Assembly: GCA_000934455.1 (NCBI GenBank)
Contig: KN888572.1
Coordinates: forward strand, 24,509-62,442
Direction: 5' to 3'
Source: Apostichopus parvimensis
Taxonomy: Eukaryota; Echinodermata; Holothuroidea; Aspidochirotida; Stichopodidae
DNA length: 37,934 bases
The position numbers were made by a program, and so were the translations under genes. Numbering within the stretch: the first letter of the stretch is position 1; every line of letters starts with the position of its first letter. The notes beneath the pieces are model-generated. The model searched no databases. It worked only from the letters and a program-made list of their open reading frames with translations, and was not told the DNA's origin. This document shows positions 1 to 11,500 of this stretch, piece by piece.

Positions 1-904
1 AACAATTGTTTTACTTGATTATGGACTAAAGATCTTGATTTGATCTTGGCTTGATTTGAAAAGTGGAAAGAAAATGTCATACATTTTCGCTTAATTTGTG
101 TCATGATAACATGCATGGCTAAAATGTTAAATCGTCTGTAGTACATAGCATCCCTAATTGAACTAATGATTCCAGTCAACCTGATAACCCAGCTACGACG
201 CATATATGTACTGCATTCTTGCTGGTTATTGTGCTATTTATTCCACTTTATTTCACTGTTGAGTTTATACAAAACTTCAAGAATGAATTTAAGCAGATCT
301 GTAACAGTCCAAGAAATAAATGTGCCGAATATTCAGTCCTTACGTTGTGTATGATAATCTCATTCAAAATCTGTTAAAAATTTTCGAAAAGCTCTTCTCG
401 TTTTCAAGATACACATATTTGAAGTTTTGATGAATCTTGGAAAACTCATTAAATATGTGCAAACTAAGGAGTGTTGCGCTCATCAAACATTTCTTATTTT
501 AGCCCTTAAAAAGTTAGCGCCTAATTACGAGCCCACATTTATTATTTGAATAATGTGATGGTCCTCTTGTCAAAGAAGACAATAACATAGTTTCAAAAGA
601 TCGCCCTATAGGCCAGAAACCTGTGTTCAATGTCCGTGAAACGACGGTTGTAAAAACAAGGAATAACAGAACAGAAAATAAGGCAGTCACCCCTGCACAT
701 CATCAATGTGCATAATTAAAATTTAAAACAATTAGCTAACATTTATTCCTAAATAAAAATTAGAATTAAGAAAACCCTTGTAAAATGATCAATATTTGAT
801 GGAGTTGATGGGAGTTGAAACTATTTTCATGATTTCTGGTTTATAGGTATCCGTAGGCTTTTTAGTCTATAGTAATGTTTTTACAACTATTTTGGTTTTC
901 TCGA
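1..904. other. AT-rich DNA without a recognised gene
   Basis: No ORF with family resemblance, no paired splice sites supporting an exon and no RNA gene were seen. Confidence 0.7.
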
Positions 905-1590
905 AATTCTCCTTGGCGAAACCAAAACCACCTTCAAGAAGCGATTCTATGGTCACAGATCAACAGTCAACACCATGAAGACTGAGACCCCAGTTGGAGA
1001 ACACTTTAACCTTCCCAACCATACCATTAACGACATGTCCCTACAGGGGATTGAATCATTAGGTAGCCGTCCTGACCTAGTACGAATCAGCAGAGAGAGG
1101 CTGTGGATGCAACGCCTTCGCACCATTCAACCTCATGGGCTCAACATTCAGGAAGGACATGACTAACTTTTCGGTCCCCCCCCTTCTCCCGTTGACCCTC
1201 CCCCCCCCCACCCTCCCCATCACTCTTCTTCTCATAGCTCTCTTCCACCTTTTTTTCTCCACACCTTTCTGTCTTTGTCCTTCTCCAGTTTATACCCTAC
1301 CCCCTTCCCTTAATCCTCTCTTTGTCCCTCCACTGTTTATCTAGCTCCTACCTCTCCTCTTCCCCTATTGGTTTCTTTTTTTACTAATCCCCTTACATCT
1401 ATACTCTTTGTGTTCACCATGCTCATTAACCTGTCTGTATTCTGTGTGTGTGTTTGTCCCTTCTGTTACTGTTACTTGTCATGCAGCCTTTGAAGAAGAT
1501 CCTGATAGGATCGAAACTTCAGGCCAACTTACTTTTACACATTCTCTTACACAGGCTCTCTAGCTAGTGGATAAGCAGTTTGCTAACTAT
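905..1590 (+). mobile_element. Penelope-like retroelement 3' end with GIY-YIG endonuclease remnant
   Basis: In the frame ending at TAA 1164-1166, codons from about 905 encode LLGETKTTFKKRFYGHR, then TPVGEHFNLPNHTINDMSLQ and finally RERLWMQRLRTIQPHGLNIQ. This pattern (GET...F..R...HR, PV..HFN.PNH, E..WM..L.T..PHGLN) is the C-terminal half of the GIY-YIG endonuclease found in Penelope-like elements. The GIY-YIG opening and all reverse transcriptase are missing, so the copy is 5'-truncated. A strongly pyrimidine-rich tail (1170-1390) follows, then a hairpin GATCC-TGATA-GGATC at 1498-1512 in a GAAGAAGATCC...GATCGAAAC context often seen at the ends of such elements. Confidence 0.75.
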
Positions 1591-4197
1591 TTTATTTTAT
1601 TATAATTATATGATATGATATGATATTATATGTGATTTTTCGTGATGTGACGTACCGCATCGTAGCATATCATAACATATCCTATCCTATGCTATCATAG
1701 CATATATTATATTAAAAGGTTTCTGCTACTGAATCGATGGACGATGTTTATTGTCTGGCAGTGGTATCTAATAATTCTGCATTTTAGTTTAACTTGTTGA
1801 ATATTTTGAGTGATGATCAAAGAATGTAATAAAGTATACAAATATTAATATTTCATGATATACTTTTTTCTGACAAATAACTACTTGGGAGCACATGAAG
1901 GACGTTTCCATCAACATCACCTTGATATATATAGTTCTGAGCGAATCAAAATCAAAGCATAATTGTCGTAGTGACGTTGTCAATGACTTAAAGAATATAT
2001 CATTAGACTTTCTAAAATAATTCCCATTTGGGAGAATTCGAAAGCCCCAGGGTAGCCAATCACGAATATTACTGAATCATGAATCTAATAACCAATAATG
2101 ACTGGATGTCACAAAAGAAAACAAAAATCAAGTGGGTAAAAATATTTTAATTGCAAAAACCATAAAATATACTAATGTATGGGCACAACGTACTTTTCTT
2201 TCTGGTCATTGTATGTCAACAGATATTTACAACCTTGGATAACAAAACCAAACAAACCCTTAGTTTTATTTTACAAAGTCAATTGCCCTAGAGTTATGAA
2301 TATTTTAAAGAACAAAAAATGAACCTATATATGCAGGCTTAGGCTACCTCCAAATATGAAACATTAGCTCGTTATGCTATAAGTAGCAACACTTTGCCAC
2401 ATATTTTTTGGCGGGAAAAGTCCTTCATTATCGTTCGGAGCAATGCTATTCGTTTTCTTGAGTGAAGCTATTATCATCTTGAGAAAAGCTCTTAAGAGGC
2501 CACTGACTCTAATCAGGGAAAAACGAATTCAAAGGTCTGTTTTTCTTCTTCAAGATTGCGACCTCTTGAAGACAATTCGAAGGCTATATGTTAATAAACT
2601 AAAAAGATGTTAGCTAACAAAGTGGTGCTTACACTGAAAAGATTTGCATATAGGATTGATGAGGAAATAACTAAAGTTAGGCCTATGCTGTATAAGAAAT
2701 GTCTTTTCCTTGAAAATTGTGTTATTTTCTATTATATATGACTGAAAGTTTTGTGACTCAACTGCCATGCACCGCAGAATATTCACTTTACCTTCTGTCT
2801 TTCACATGACATTCGTACTTTTACTATACGCTTAATTAATATTTATTTAAACTCCGCCGGACACAATTTTCCAGGTAGTTGATAAATTGCCTAAATAATA
2901 TATGCGTTTCCGCTATATGTTGTTGTTTGTATTTCAAGGACAAACTTAGCCGAATAATCGGAGAATCCATAGATATTCTTATACTTTCCACTTGAACAGT
3001 CAAACACTTATATATATTTTTTTATATTAAAAGAACACATTGCTTCAGTCTCTCGTGTAAATAACGGTGTAAAGAAAAACAATATAGACATTTCAGGCCG
3101 TTTCAAGGAATTCTTTTTTTTTTTTTTAAATAATATTTTCCTCTTATTTGAGCAGGGAAAGCTATTTGTGATTGTTTGTATGTATACGTGGGTGTTTGTT
3201 TGTATGTATACGGATCGTGTTTGTGTGTATGTGTACAGATCGTGTTTGTGTTAACACAAGCGAATCATTATCATTTCTGCTAGTTCGCGTTCAACTTAGA
3301 CAAACGATAATAACAAAAGAAACTTTCCGCCCTCCATTATCAGGACCGTACGACTATTCTGTTCAGCCCCGGCCTTGTTCAGCCAAGCGTCATTAAGCCA
3401 AACATTTCACACACAAAAGTAGAGTGACATTAACTCAAATACTTCTAAGATCATCATAGCAATGATTCACATAGTTATCATTATATAGAAATTTTAAGTA
3501 AATGAACAACAGAAAACTGCCTGGAAACATTATAATAAAGAAAAACAAAGTGAAAAAAAATATCCTTTTTTGGTATTAGAACGGGTTGTGACACAGTGAT
3601 ATTCGGGTTATAAAACCCTGTGCTCTACTTTGCCTTAAATACGGTCAGCAAACCCCATATAGGCTATCGATACCGATTTTGTGAACATTTTGGCATTAAC
3701 TCTCGATACGCGATCTCTTTAACTGCATTGCAAACTCTCATGTTATAACAGTGACGTAGGTCATAATATGATGGTTATAGGTACTTCCCCGAAATAATCG
3801 AAAACAAATCAAGACAAACCGATTCCCTGAAAATTATTAATAACGTCTGAAATGTAAAATAACGCAACGACAGTTTTTGACATTTAGACAATTGCCAACG
3901 TCATGAAATCCCCTCAGAACCAAATACTACATTGCATATTGCAAATTGATAATTACTATTAGCGTCCATGGTTACTCAACCGTTTGTCAGTGAACTAATG
4001 AAATCTCTCTTGTATTTGTTTGCTTTCTCTTCTCTCTCGAAGTGGTAATGAACAAATCACTCTATGGTAGAAGCAGAAGTAAAGTTAATGGTCTTTTTTA
4101 TTAACAAGATAAATCGGTATATAGACGGGTATATCTAAACTTGGTCAGCAACGGTCGAAGGTTTACCACAAAGTGTTATTGAACTGTTCAATAATTG
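1591..4197. other. AT-rich intergenic DNA with simple repeats
   Basis: Holds a pentamer-rich tract (about 1608-1710, ATGAT and ATCCT/ATGCT runs) and a short GT-rich tandem repeat around 3172-3250 whose units contain TGTATGTATACG and CGTGTTTGTG. No gene recognised. Confidence 0.65.
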
Positions 4198-4205
4198 ACG
4201 TACAC

Positions 4206-4542
4206 CAGTGGCGGAGCTAGGGGTATTGGTCAGGAGGGGCGAGAATGGTCTGTAGGGGCGCTTTCAACACTATCTAAGCGGAGCGCCACCACAGGTTGTC
4301 GCGTAGCGTACAGAAATTTTTTGAGTAAAGATACTCCCTAGATCGCAAAAAAGGACCCTTTCCGGGCCTGGCTAATTTGCAGATAAACGAAGAATAAATA
4401 GGTGTCATCGCCAAATTACACCAACAAAATGTGACATATGTCAATAGGTAGATGAGAGCGCAATAAAAAAGTCAATAATCGCGAATAAGTAAGTCCGTCA
4501 GAGGGGCATCCGCCCCCTGACTGTATGGACGCTCCGCCACTG
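4206..4542. mobile_element. Complete hAT-type MITE with 8-bp target-site duplication
   Basis: The 337-bp element begins CAGTGGCGGAGC and ends GCTCCGCCACTG, a perfect 12-bp terminal inverted repeat. It is flanked by the direct repeat ACGTACAC at 4198-4205 and 4543-4550. An 8-bp duplication and CAGTGGCG ends are hallmarks of hAT elements. It has no transposase ORF and must have been moved in trans. The intact duplication suggests a fairly recent insertion. Confidence 0.92.
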
Positions 4543-4550
4543 ACGTACAC

Positions 4551-6709
4551 ACTAAATTCTTCACTACCCGAGGTCATCAGACAGGCCCCTCCCCCACTTT
4601 GTAAAGTACATTGTAATCATGTTATTATATACCCGTCACTTTTGTCTTCATTGTTTTCTCCATAAAGCCCATATTTCCACACCTTGCTTTTTTTGGTGTT
4701 TACCTTAATAGCCACACTTGCATATATATATATACTTACAACAAAGTTCAATTTATCACTGAAAGTTTTCTACCAGTGGTTTACTCCATAGTAGTTTTTA
4801 AGTTGAACTTTTTAGTTCGGCATTGTTCATTAAAGAGATAAACTTACCTATACCAAGCTGATGTCATTAACCTCAAAATAGCTCCAAGTTGTCAAAAGCC
4901 TGTTTTCAGTGAGCAATTAATAAAATTCATATCAACAGTAAGATGAAAAGTATTGATATCCCATGAAAACTTAAAACTGGATAACCATATTTGGTGATAT
5001 AAACAGTCAACCGCGAAAACATCATCAAAGTGTCATAGTTATATTCATGCAGTAATAACACAATCGATCATTTTAGAAAACGTCTTCGAGTAAACTATAT
5101 AGAAACGCAGAGTTAATACGTCGCTGTATCGTAGACCTATTTACAAATAACACCTTTGTGGGATATACTTATGACGTCACTAGGTTTTCTTGTGCTACGA
5201 AATTTGACTCCTGCCCGCATTTAAAGAAACTTCCAAATAGTCTTCTTGCGACAGCATACATCAGTGACGCTTGTATAATATCAATTGACAAATACGCCGT
5301 CTGCGACTGTCGAAAAGTAACCATCTTGTTAAAAAAAATCATTAAGTTGGTAGTTCTATATATAAGGAGCTGTGCAAATGCCATCGACTAAATGACCAAA
5401 CTTAGCGATTGAACTAGAAAGGGCCTAACATTCTAACTGGAAAATGCTGAAGTTTTCTCGCAAATATTTCGATACGATTTGCATTTTCTAATATGGACAT
5501 ATATTGTGTTGAAAATATCGTTACAATTCAGTATGTTACAATTCCAAGATGGTTATTCAAAGATTCCGTAAGCAGCTCACTGAGCAGTGAAATATAATCT
5601 CAAATATTCGTGTCCTTTGTCCGCAGAATAAATACTTTGGACGAGAAACTTGTTTCTTGTTGCTGGTCGAATTCATATAGACCTTAATTTATTTACAAAG
5701 TATCTGAAATGCCATTTTATTATGTGAACACAAAAACCCAATCTACAAAGTTCATCACTTATTAATAGTGTGTGCCCATTATTCATAAAGAGGACTTATA
5801 AGCACCAGTGCCGCGGCCGAATCTCAATACTACTGATGAATGAGAACGTACTACGTACTTTGGATGATGCTGGCTGTATCAGGTAATTAAGACGGCCATT
5901 GCGAAGGCTGTTGTTGGAAGTGGAAATTATTTCAGAAAGGTTTGTTGAAAGACGATTTCATGCACAGGCCGCAAGTTACGGATTGGAATTACTACAGAAT
6001 CACTTAAGGACAAAATTGGCGGCAAGATGAAATCCTTAATTGTCATTTAAAAGTCATCTCCCAACAATGCGCATTTCCTGTCCACTGACACGAGGACACT
6101 GAAATTTCGTAATATGATATTTCACAATTTAATTTATATATTGTTTGGGATGCCACCATTTTTGACTAAATGCCAACAAGTTTCTTCTCAAGAGTACAAT
6201 CCAAGCAGTCTAGACCATTGTAGTTCCATGGTCAAATCAATTGATCAGTCTAAGAACTACAAAAGCTTTATATGTTACAAATTCATTACAATCTCATATT
6301 TTTGTTTCAAAAAAATATAAACATTCATAGAACTATAAATAACCTGACAAAAACCAAGATAAAGTGAACAAAAATTCAATAGATTATTTTTATTTGACAT
6401 GAAAAATGCAAACAAAAGATTAAACCAAGACGAGCGACAACAGATCGTTACTTGAGTTCTTTATTAGATTCGAATCGGTCAAGAATTGTAAATTTATGAA
6501 AAACATATCTTAAATATGCAGATACCAGGCTATGTATGACTTTGTCTAGTATAGATTACTGTTTTTGTTTTGTCGTCAGCTCAAAGATTGACATTTCCAT
6601 CTCTGCTAAGAGCAAATTGATGTAAAAGGGCATTTGCATCTAGGTCAGATACAGCTGCAATATTGGTCAAAGTAAAAAATTAATATTTTTTCCAATTGTT
6701 AGTAAATGC
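4551..6709. other. AT-rich intergenic DNA, no gene recognised
   Basis: Small ORFs on both strands near 5160-5390 overlap each other and show no family resemblance or splice context. No RNA gene or complete transposon seen. Confidence 0.65.
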
Positions 6710-6905
6710 CAACCAGATGGGACATTTTTTTCCCTTTAAATACTGTCCTTGCATAGAATTCTTCAAAGCACTGGCATTATGAACAACATGGAAGTCCGGT
6801 TTCTGTTGGATAAAGTTTAGGTATTGTTCATAATGTCAAACTATGATATGTGAGGACAGTATTCGTTGGTATTGGAATTTTGGGAGTTGTCCTAGTAACT
6901 GGATT
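6710..6905. mobile_element. Foldback MITE, copy 1
   Basis: Begins CCAACCAGATGGGACATTTT and ends near GGGAGTTGTCCTAGTAACTGG-like sequence. Internally GGCATTATGAACAA (6773-6786) is complemented by TTGTTCATAATGTC (6823-6836). Its order of motifs (GGGACA-T-run, TACTGT, CAAAGCACT) matches the copies at 7312 and 15765. Confidence 0.55.
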
Positions 6906-7311
6906 TGTTTAGCAGCATACTGCCCTCTATTCTGAATAAATCATCCTTCAAATTTTTAGTGAGATGATGAGAATGCAGCTGGGGAAAATAATCATAGAAA
7001 TGGATCCATTCTCCATGATTCTTGGAAGATTCAGATGAAGGTAACTAAAGTTTATGAAAGAAACCACATAGGGTGCTGAGAGACACATGTCACACAGTAA
7101 ACATAATGTTTACTGTGTGTACTACCAATGTACTACCAATGATTGTGATTGTCCTTATGATAAACTTAATGAATATTCATAGCTATCTTATCTTCGCAGA
7201 ATATCTGAGCTTATATCTGTCACAGGTTCTTGAGGGGATTTCTAGACGTACATTCATTACATACTGAATGTAGCGTTTTTACAATGCACAGGTCTCATTG
7301 CAGCTCTGCAG

Positions 7312-7530
7312 TTTACGCACTCAGTTGGGACAATTTTTTCTATACTGTAGTGTTATGTCCCGCTTTCAGAGCACTCGCATTGTTAGTACGAGCAGTATGA
7401 ATATCATGTTTCTATCAGATCAAGGTTAGGAACTGTTTGTACTGTCAATATAAGTGCTTTGAGAGCATGATATTGGTGTACAGTTTAGAGAGGTATTAGC
7501 ATTAGGAAATATTGTCCCAACTAGCTGGTT
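7312..7530. mobile_element. Foldback MITE, copy 2
   Basis: The left end CAGTTGGGACAATTTT is inverted at the right end as ATATTGTCCCAACTAGCTGG. Inside are CAGAGCACTCGCATTGTTAG and AGTGCTTTGAGAGCATG, themselves roughly inverted. It shares motif order with the copies at 6710 and 15765. No ORF. Confidence 0.65.
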
Positions 7531-8300
7531 TCCATGTTCATTTCACTGAATATGCATTTTAATGAACTATTCATCGGCTGTATCGTCAGCCCCAATGTAG
7601 TCATACATAATACAGTGTCAGTCAATACCCTATTAGATTACACCATAAGCAACAAGTGACACCCATCACACACCATTCAGCATCCAATGGTCTATCACAT
7701 TACGACTCCTACAACAAGTGACCCTCACCTCTCTGTAATACGACCCTTTTAGAATCTCCATTCAATGAATAGAGGTCACCATTGGAAAACTATCAAAGAA
7801 ATTGGTCACCCACAGCAAGCCATTGTTACAAACAATGATAAGGCAGATATCATACGCTTCTCAGTTACAAACTGCCTTCAATGCGTCACCATGGTTACTA
7901 TTCATACTTAAGAGCAACAAGCTCTGGTGGTGGTCTTTATCTTCACTATAAAACATATAAACTTTGACCTTTACCTTACAAAGCCGATAGGCAACATTAC
8001 GATGGAAAAAGTCTCCAAACTCTGGTGAAAAGCTCTGGTTCTGTTTAAGGGACATAATGGTTTAAAAGTCTTGTCGGGAGGGGGGGGGGGGGGGGGCTTC
8101 CATTTTGTCAATGTGTGAAATCCTTGAAATCCTGATGACAAGGAAGTGAAAACTTAACAGGTTTTTCCATATTCTTTGTCTCCCAGTATAAACAGAACAA
8201 TGTTCAAGCTGACCAGAATGCTAGTTTTTAGAATGCTAGTTTTTAGATAATGTTGACTGTAATAAGGACTATTTGAAAGAACAAAGTTTGTACAGACAAT
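7531..8300. other. Region downstream of ZC3H13, no gene recognised
   Basis: Contains a run of about 17 G at 8080-8096 and otherwise featureless AT-rich DNA. Confidence 0.6.
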
Positions 8301-8306
8301 TTTATT
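8301..8306 (-). terminator. Polyadenylation signal AATAAA of ZC3H13
   Basis: TTTATT on the plus strand reads AATAAA on the gene strand, 71 nt downstream of the ZC3H13 stop. Position and strand fit; cleavage was not observed. Confidence 0.55.
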
Positions 8307-8377
8307 CTAGGCCCATCTTTGTGGAATCCCTTACTGATATCAAAGTTTCACTGCTTATGACAGGGAGTGTACATATT

Positions 8378-8524
8378 TTAGGAAGCGACAGTCACTGCTG
8401 ATGGGGTAGTAGGAACCGACACTCCTTCATCTCTGAGACATTTTCTCTGCTTCAAGAGCTGAATTCCCATTTTGTAAAGCTCTGGGTCAAATACCGGCAA
8501 AGAACAGATTTGGTCTGGTGGCAC
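8378..8524 (-). CDS. ZC3H13: ZC3H13 coding exon 13, C terminus and stop
   Basis: Acceptor TTCCCAG, 147 nt in phase 0, ending in TAA at 8380-8378. It encodes 48 residues including VFDPELYKMGIQLLKQRK, which aligns with the human MVDNELLRLSLRLFKRK end. A polyadenylation signal AATAAA lies at 8306-8301, about 70 nt past the stop, giving a short 3' UTR. Confidence 0.92.
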   Translation of the reverse strand: MPPDQICSLPVFDPELYKMGIQLLKQRKCLRDEGVSVPTTPSAVTVAS

Positions 8525-11500
8525 CTGGGAAAGGAAATGGAAGGAAAAAATAATAAGTGACTATAATTAAAGAGACTTTATAGGTACAGATCTAAATCAG
8601 AACTTGCAACTTAAAAGTTCAAATAGCAAAAAATGAAATCATTTCAAACAGAGTCAAAGAAGGGATCCACTCACATGGCAAAACTAAAAGGGAAAGAAAT
8701 GACAAAGATGTTTAATTGAATACGGCACGTCACAGTTATCAAAGTAAATTCTTAGTTCAAATGACATAACCAAAACCAGAGGGGAAACCCCCCCAGCAGT
8801 TACTTGCATTAAATATATAATACATGTGCAGCACAAGAGTAGTTTGCTAGCTAATAACCCTGGCTGAAGTTATTACTTCTTTCTTGACATGCTGTATTAT
8901 TCAGTCTTAGCTGATCATCACACTTGTCAGTAATATGACAGTTTACATGAAGAGAAAGATATACCTATTTGCCAAAGCTGAGAAGCCAGATATGAAGGCA
9001 AGGAGACTTTTCTCAACTACATATGATCGTCCTCATTATTTATTCAGGAAGAGACAAGAGCATATGAGGAATCTCATTTGTGATTAACAAATGTTACTTG
9101 TCGCTAAAATTTGCCTTGTGGGGACACGCCGAGCGTAAATAAATTTGTGTATAAATAATGGTTTACGAATACGAGCAGACGAAAGTCTGCCTCATCTTAA
9201 ACCTGAATAATTGATAAAGGCCACTAACACTTTAATACTTTAAACCATAAAGCTACTATATGTTGGACGATCTCCTGATTCTAAATAAGTTCTGAGCAAA
9301 GAAACTTCCAGAGGGGAAGATCAAATTACCTGAATCAATAACCAGAAAGCCAACAGGCTCTGTGATTACTTGCTTCCTATTTTTCTGAGAATATCTTAAC
9401 ATATCAGAGCACTTGACCGTTGGAAAGTTTTCACCTATCTCTGACCTCCAGAGATAACTATGGAGTTCTGGTACACACAAAGGGTTCACCCCAGTTTTGC
9501 TTTTGGAGTTATCACGTTCATAAAGCTTTTCAGAGTTTGACCTCTGGTGACCTTAAATGACATGAGCTCCACAAAAACATATAGGTTCCTTGTACTCGGT
9601 CCCTCTATCTATTAGAAACTCATCTTCTGTCGTAAGTCCAAATTAAAGATGTTTCTTTTTAAATAGGCCTTTGCTTTAATATGTAATAGTGTAAATGTAA
9701 CTGTTCTTGTAGAGCATTTTTAGATCGTTGCTCTTTCCGAATTTTATTTATCGCTACATAAATGTATTGTTATTATTATAATTCAGGTCTATGGAACTTA
9801 CATTAACTGTCTTTCGAAGTTTCCTTCTGATTGCCAGATCTTTCTTGGCACTCAGAGCTCCGCAGCAAGGACCGAGATCAAAGAGATTCTTCTGGTTAGC
9901 CCTTTGTGATCTGGCTGCATTCAGGGCTCCAATGCTTCTCGGAAATAAAGGTTTGTCCTTCACGATGCCTGGAGAACAGATAAAGAGAGACAGCACTCAC
10001 AACACCTCACAACACAACACACAAAATGACATCCACTTTTCATCAATTCTTATTACCTGTATCTAATTGATCTTTCAGCAACTTTGATATTTAACAGTTG
10101 AGCAACAGAACAAGAAATTTTTTTTTCCCTCTACTAAAATCATGACTGATGCAACATAGAAAAATAAAATGTTGATAATGAAGGCTAGTAGCAAATCCAA
10201 AGGGTCAGAGCATTATTTAAAGTTCTCATCATCACACTCCCTCTCTCTCTCAGAAAATTCACTACCAAGGACTACCAGTGTTCTCAAGCTTGTCCGATAT
10301 TCCAAATCAGTTTTGCACACAGGAGAAAAGACAGGAACGACTTTAAGTAAACATTGAAATTCTTCCTACCTTGCTCTTCTACTGCCTTGGCACAGACCGC
10401 TCTGACCTGTTCCATCAATGCAGGGCCCGCAAGAGATGGCGACACTCCTACGTCGGCGAGGATCATACCTGGGGTAAACTTCTTCATGATATCACTAGCA
10501 GAGGTTCTCTCTGGTCTAGGAGGAGGCTGGTAGTCCTCCATTAAGCTCTGCCAGTTAACATCCATCACGTCTTTAAAATGGAACGGAATGGAAAACAATA
10601 AATTGAGAAATAAGGGTACGTATCCAGCTTAGTACTAATTTTGTGCCAATATTAATATTTGTATACTGATACAATTCATGTTGTGGTGAACCTTGCATGA
10701 TCCTTCCAGCCATGTCGACATAACCATCATAATATTAGTATCCCATATTGTAATGCACACATATTGGCTGAACATACATATCCCAAGTTGTATGCACACA
10801 TAGTGGCACAACGGTTTCAATGTACCTATCCCAAATTGTATGCACACATAGTGGCCCAACGACCTTAACATACATATCCCAAATTGTTTGCACATAAGTG
10901 CAGAACTTTGCTTTCTCTAATCTGCAGACTGATAAAAGACCCAAGTTTCCCTCTAACTAACCGTTCCACCCTCTTGATCTGTTTTTCTATAACAGTTGGT
11001 GAAAACTTGTCTTAGGGGGCTCTTGAAGCAACATTTGAATGCAGCATAATCATAAAATTCTAAGAAAAAGCTGAAAAGCAAAACCATTAAATAGATGACT
11101 TACTTGCAGGCTTGTCTTCTTGCATACTGTCCTCGTCTTCGACGACAAAGTCGTCGTCACTGATATCTGAGAGATCTTGTTTACCTTCCTCCTCCTCCTC
11201 ATCCTTCTCCTCGTTCTTGATGGTCCTCCTCTCACCTTCCTCCGTCTTCATCTCTGGAGCAGCTTCTGTCTTCTCCATCTTCACTTCAGACTCTTGCTTC
11301 ACTTCGGAATCGATTCTCTCTGTTGTTTTCACCTCCACTCTTGCCTCCATCTTGATGTTCTCTTCGGCCCTGTCGACGTCCCTCTGTTTGCTTCTCGACC
11401 TCTGAGCGCTGCCACCCCTGCTCAGGCTGCGACGGGTTCTCTCCTCGCGAACGCCTTCCTTCAAGGCAGAAGATTCTCTGCTGGATCGTGATCTATCTCT

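Noticed and set aside
1498-1512. Hammerhead ribozyme
   Set aside because: A hairpin and a GAAAC follow a CUGA, but the CUGANGA core is disrupted and no closing helix or NUH site could be paired.
5158-5391. Overlapping 77- and 71-codon ORFs on opposite strands
   Set aside because: No recognisable motifs, no splice context and no codon bias; probably chance in AT-rich DNA.
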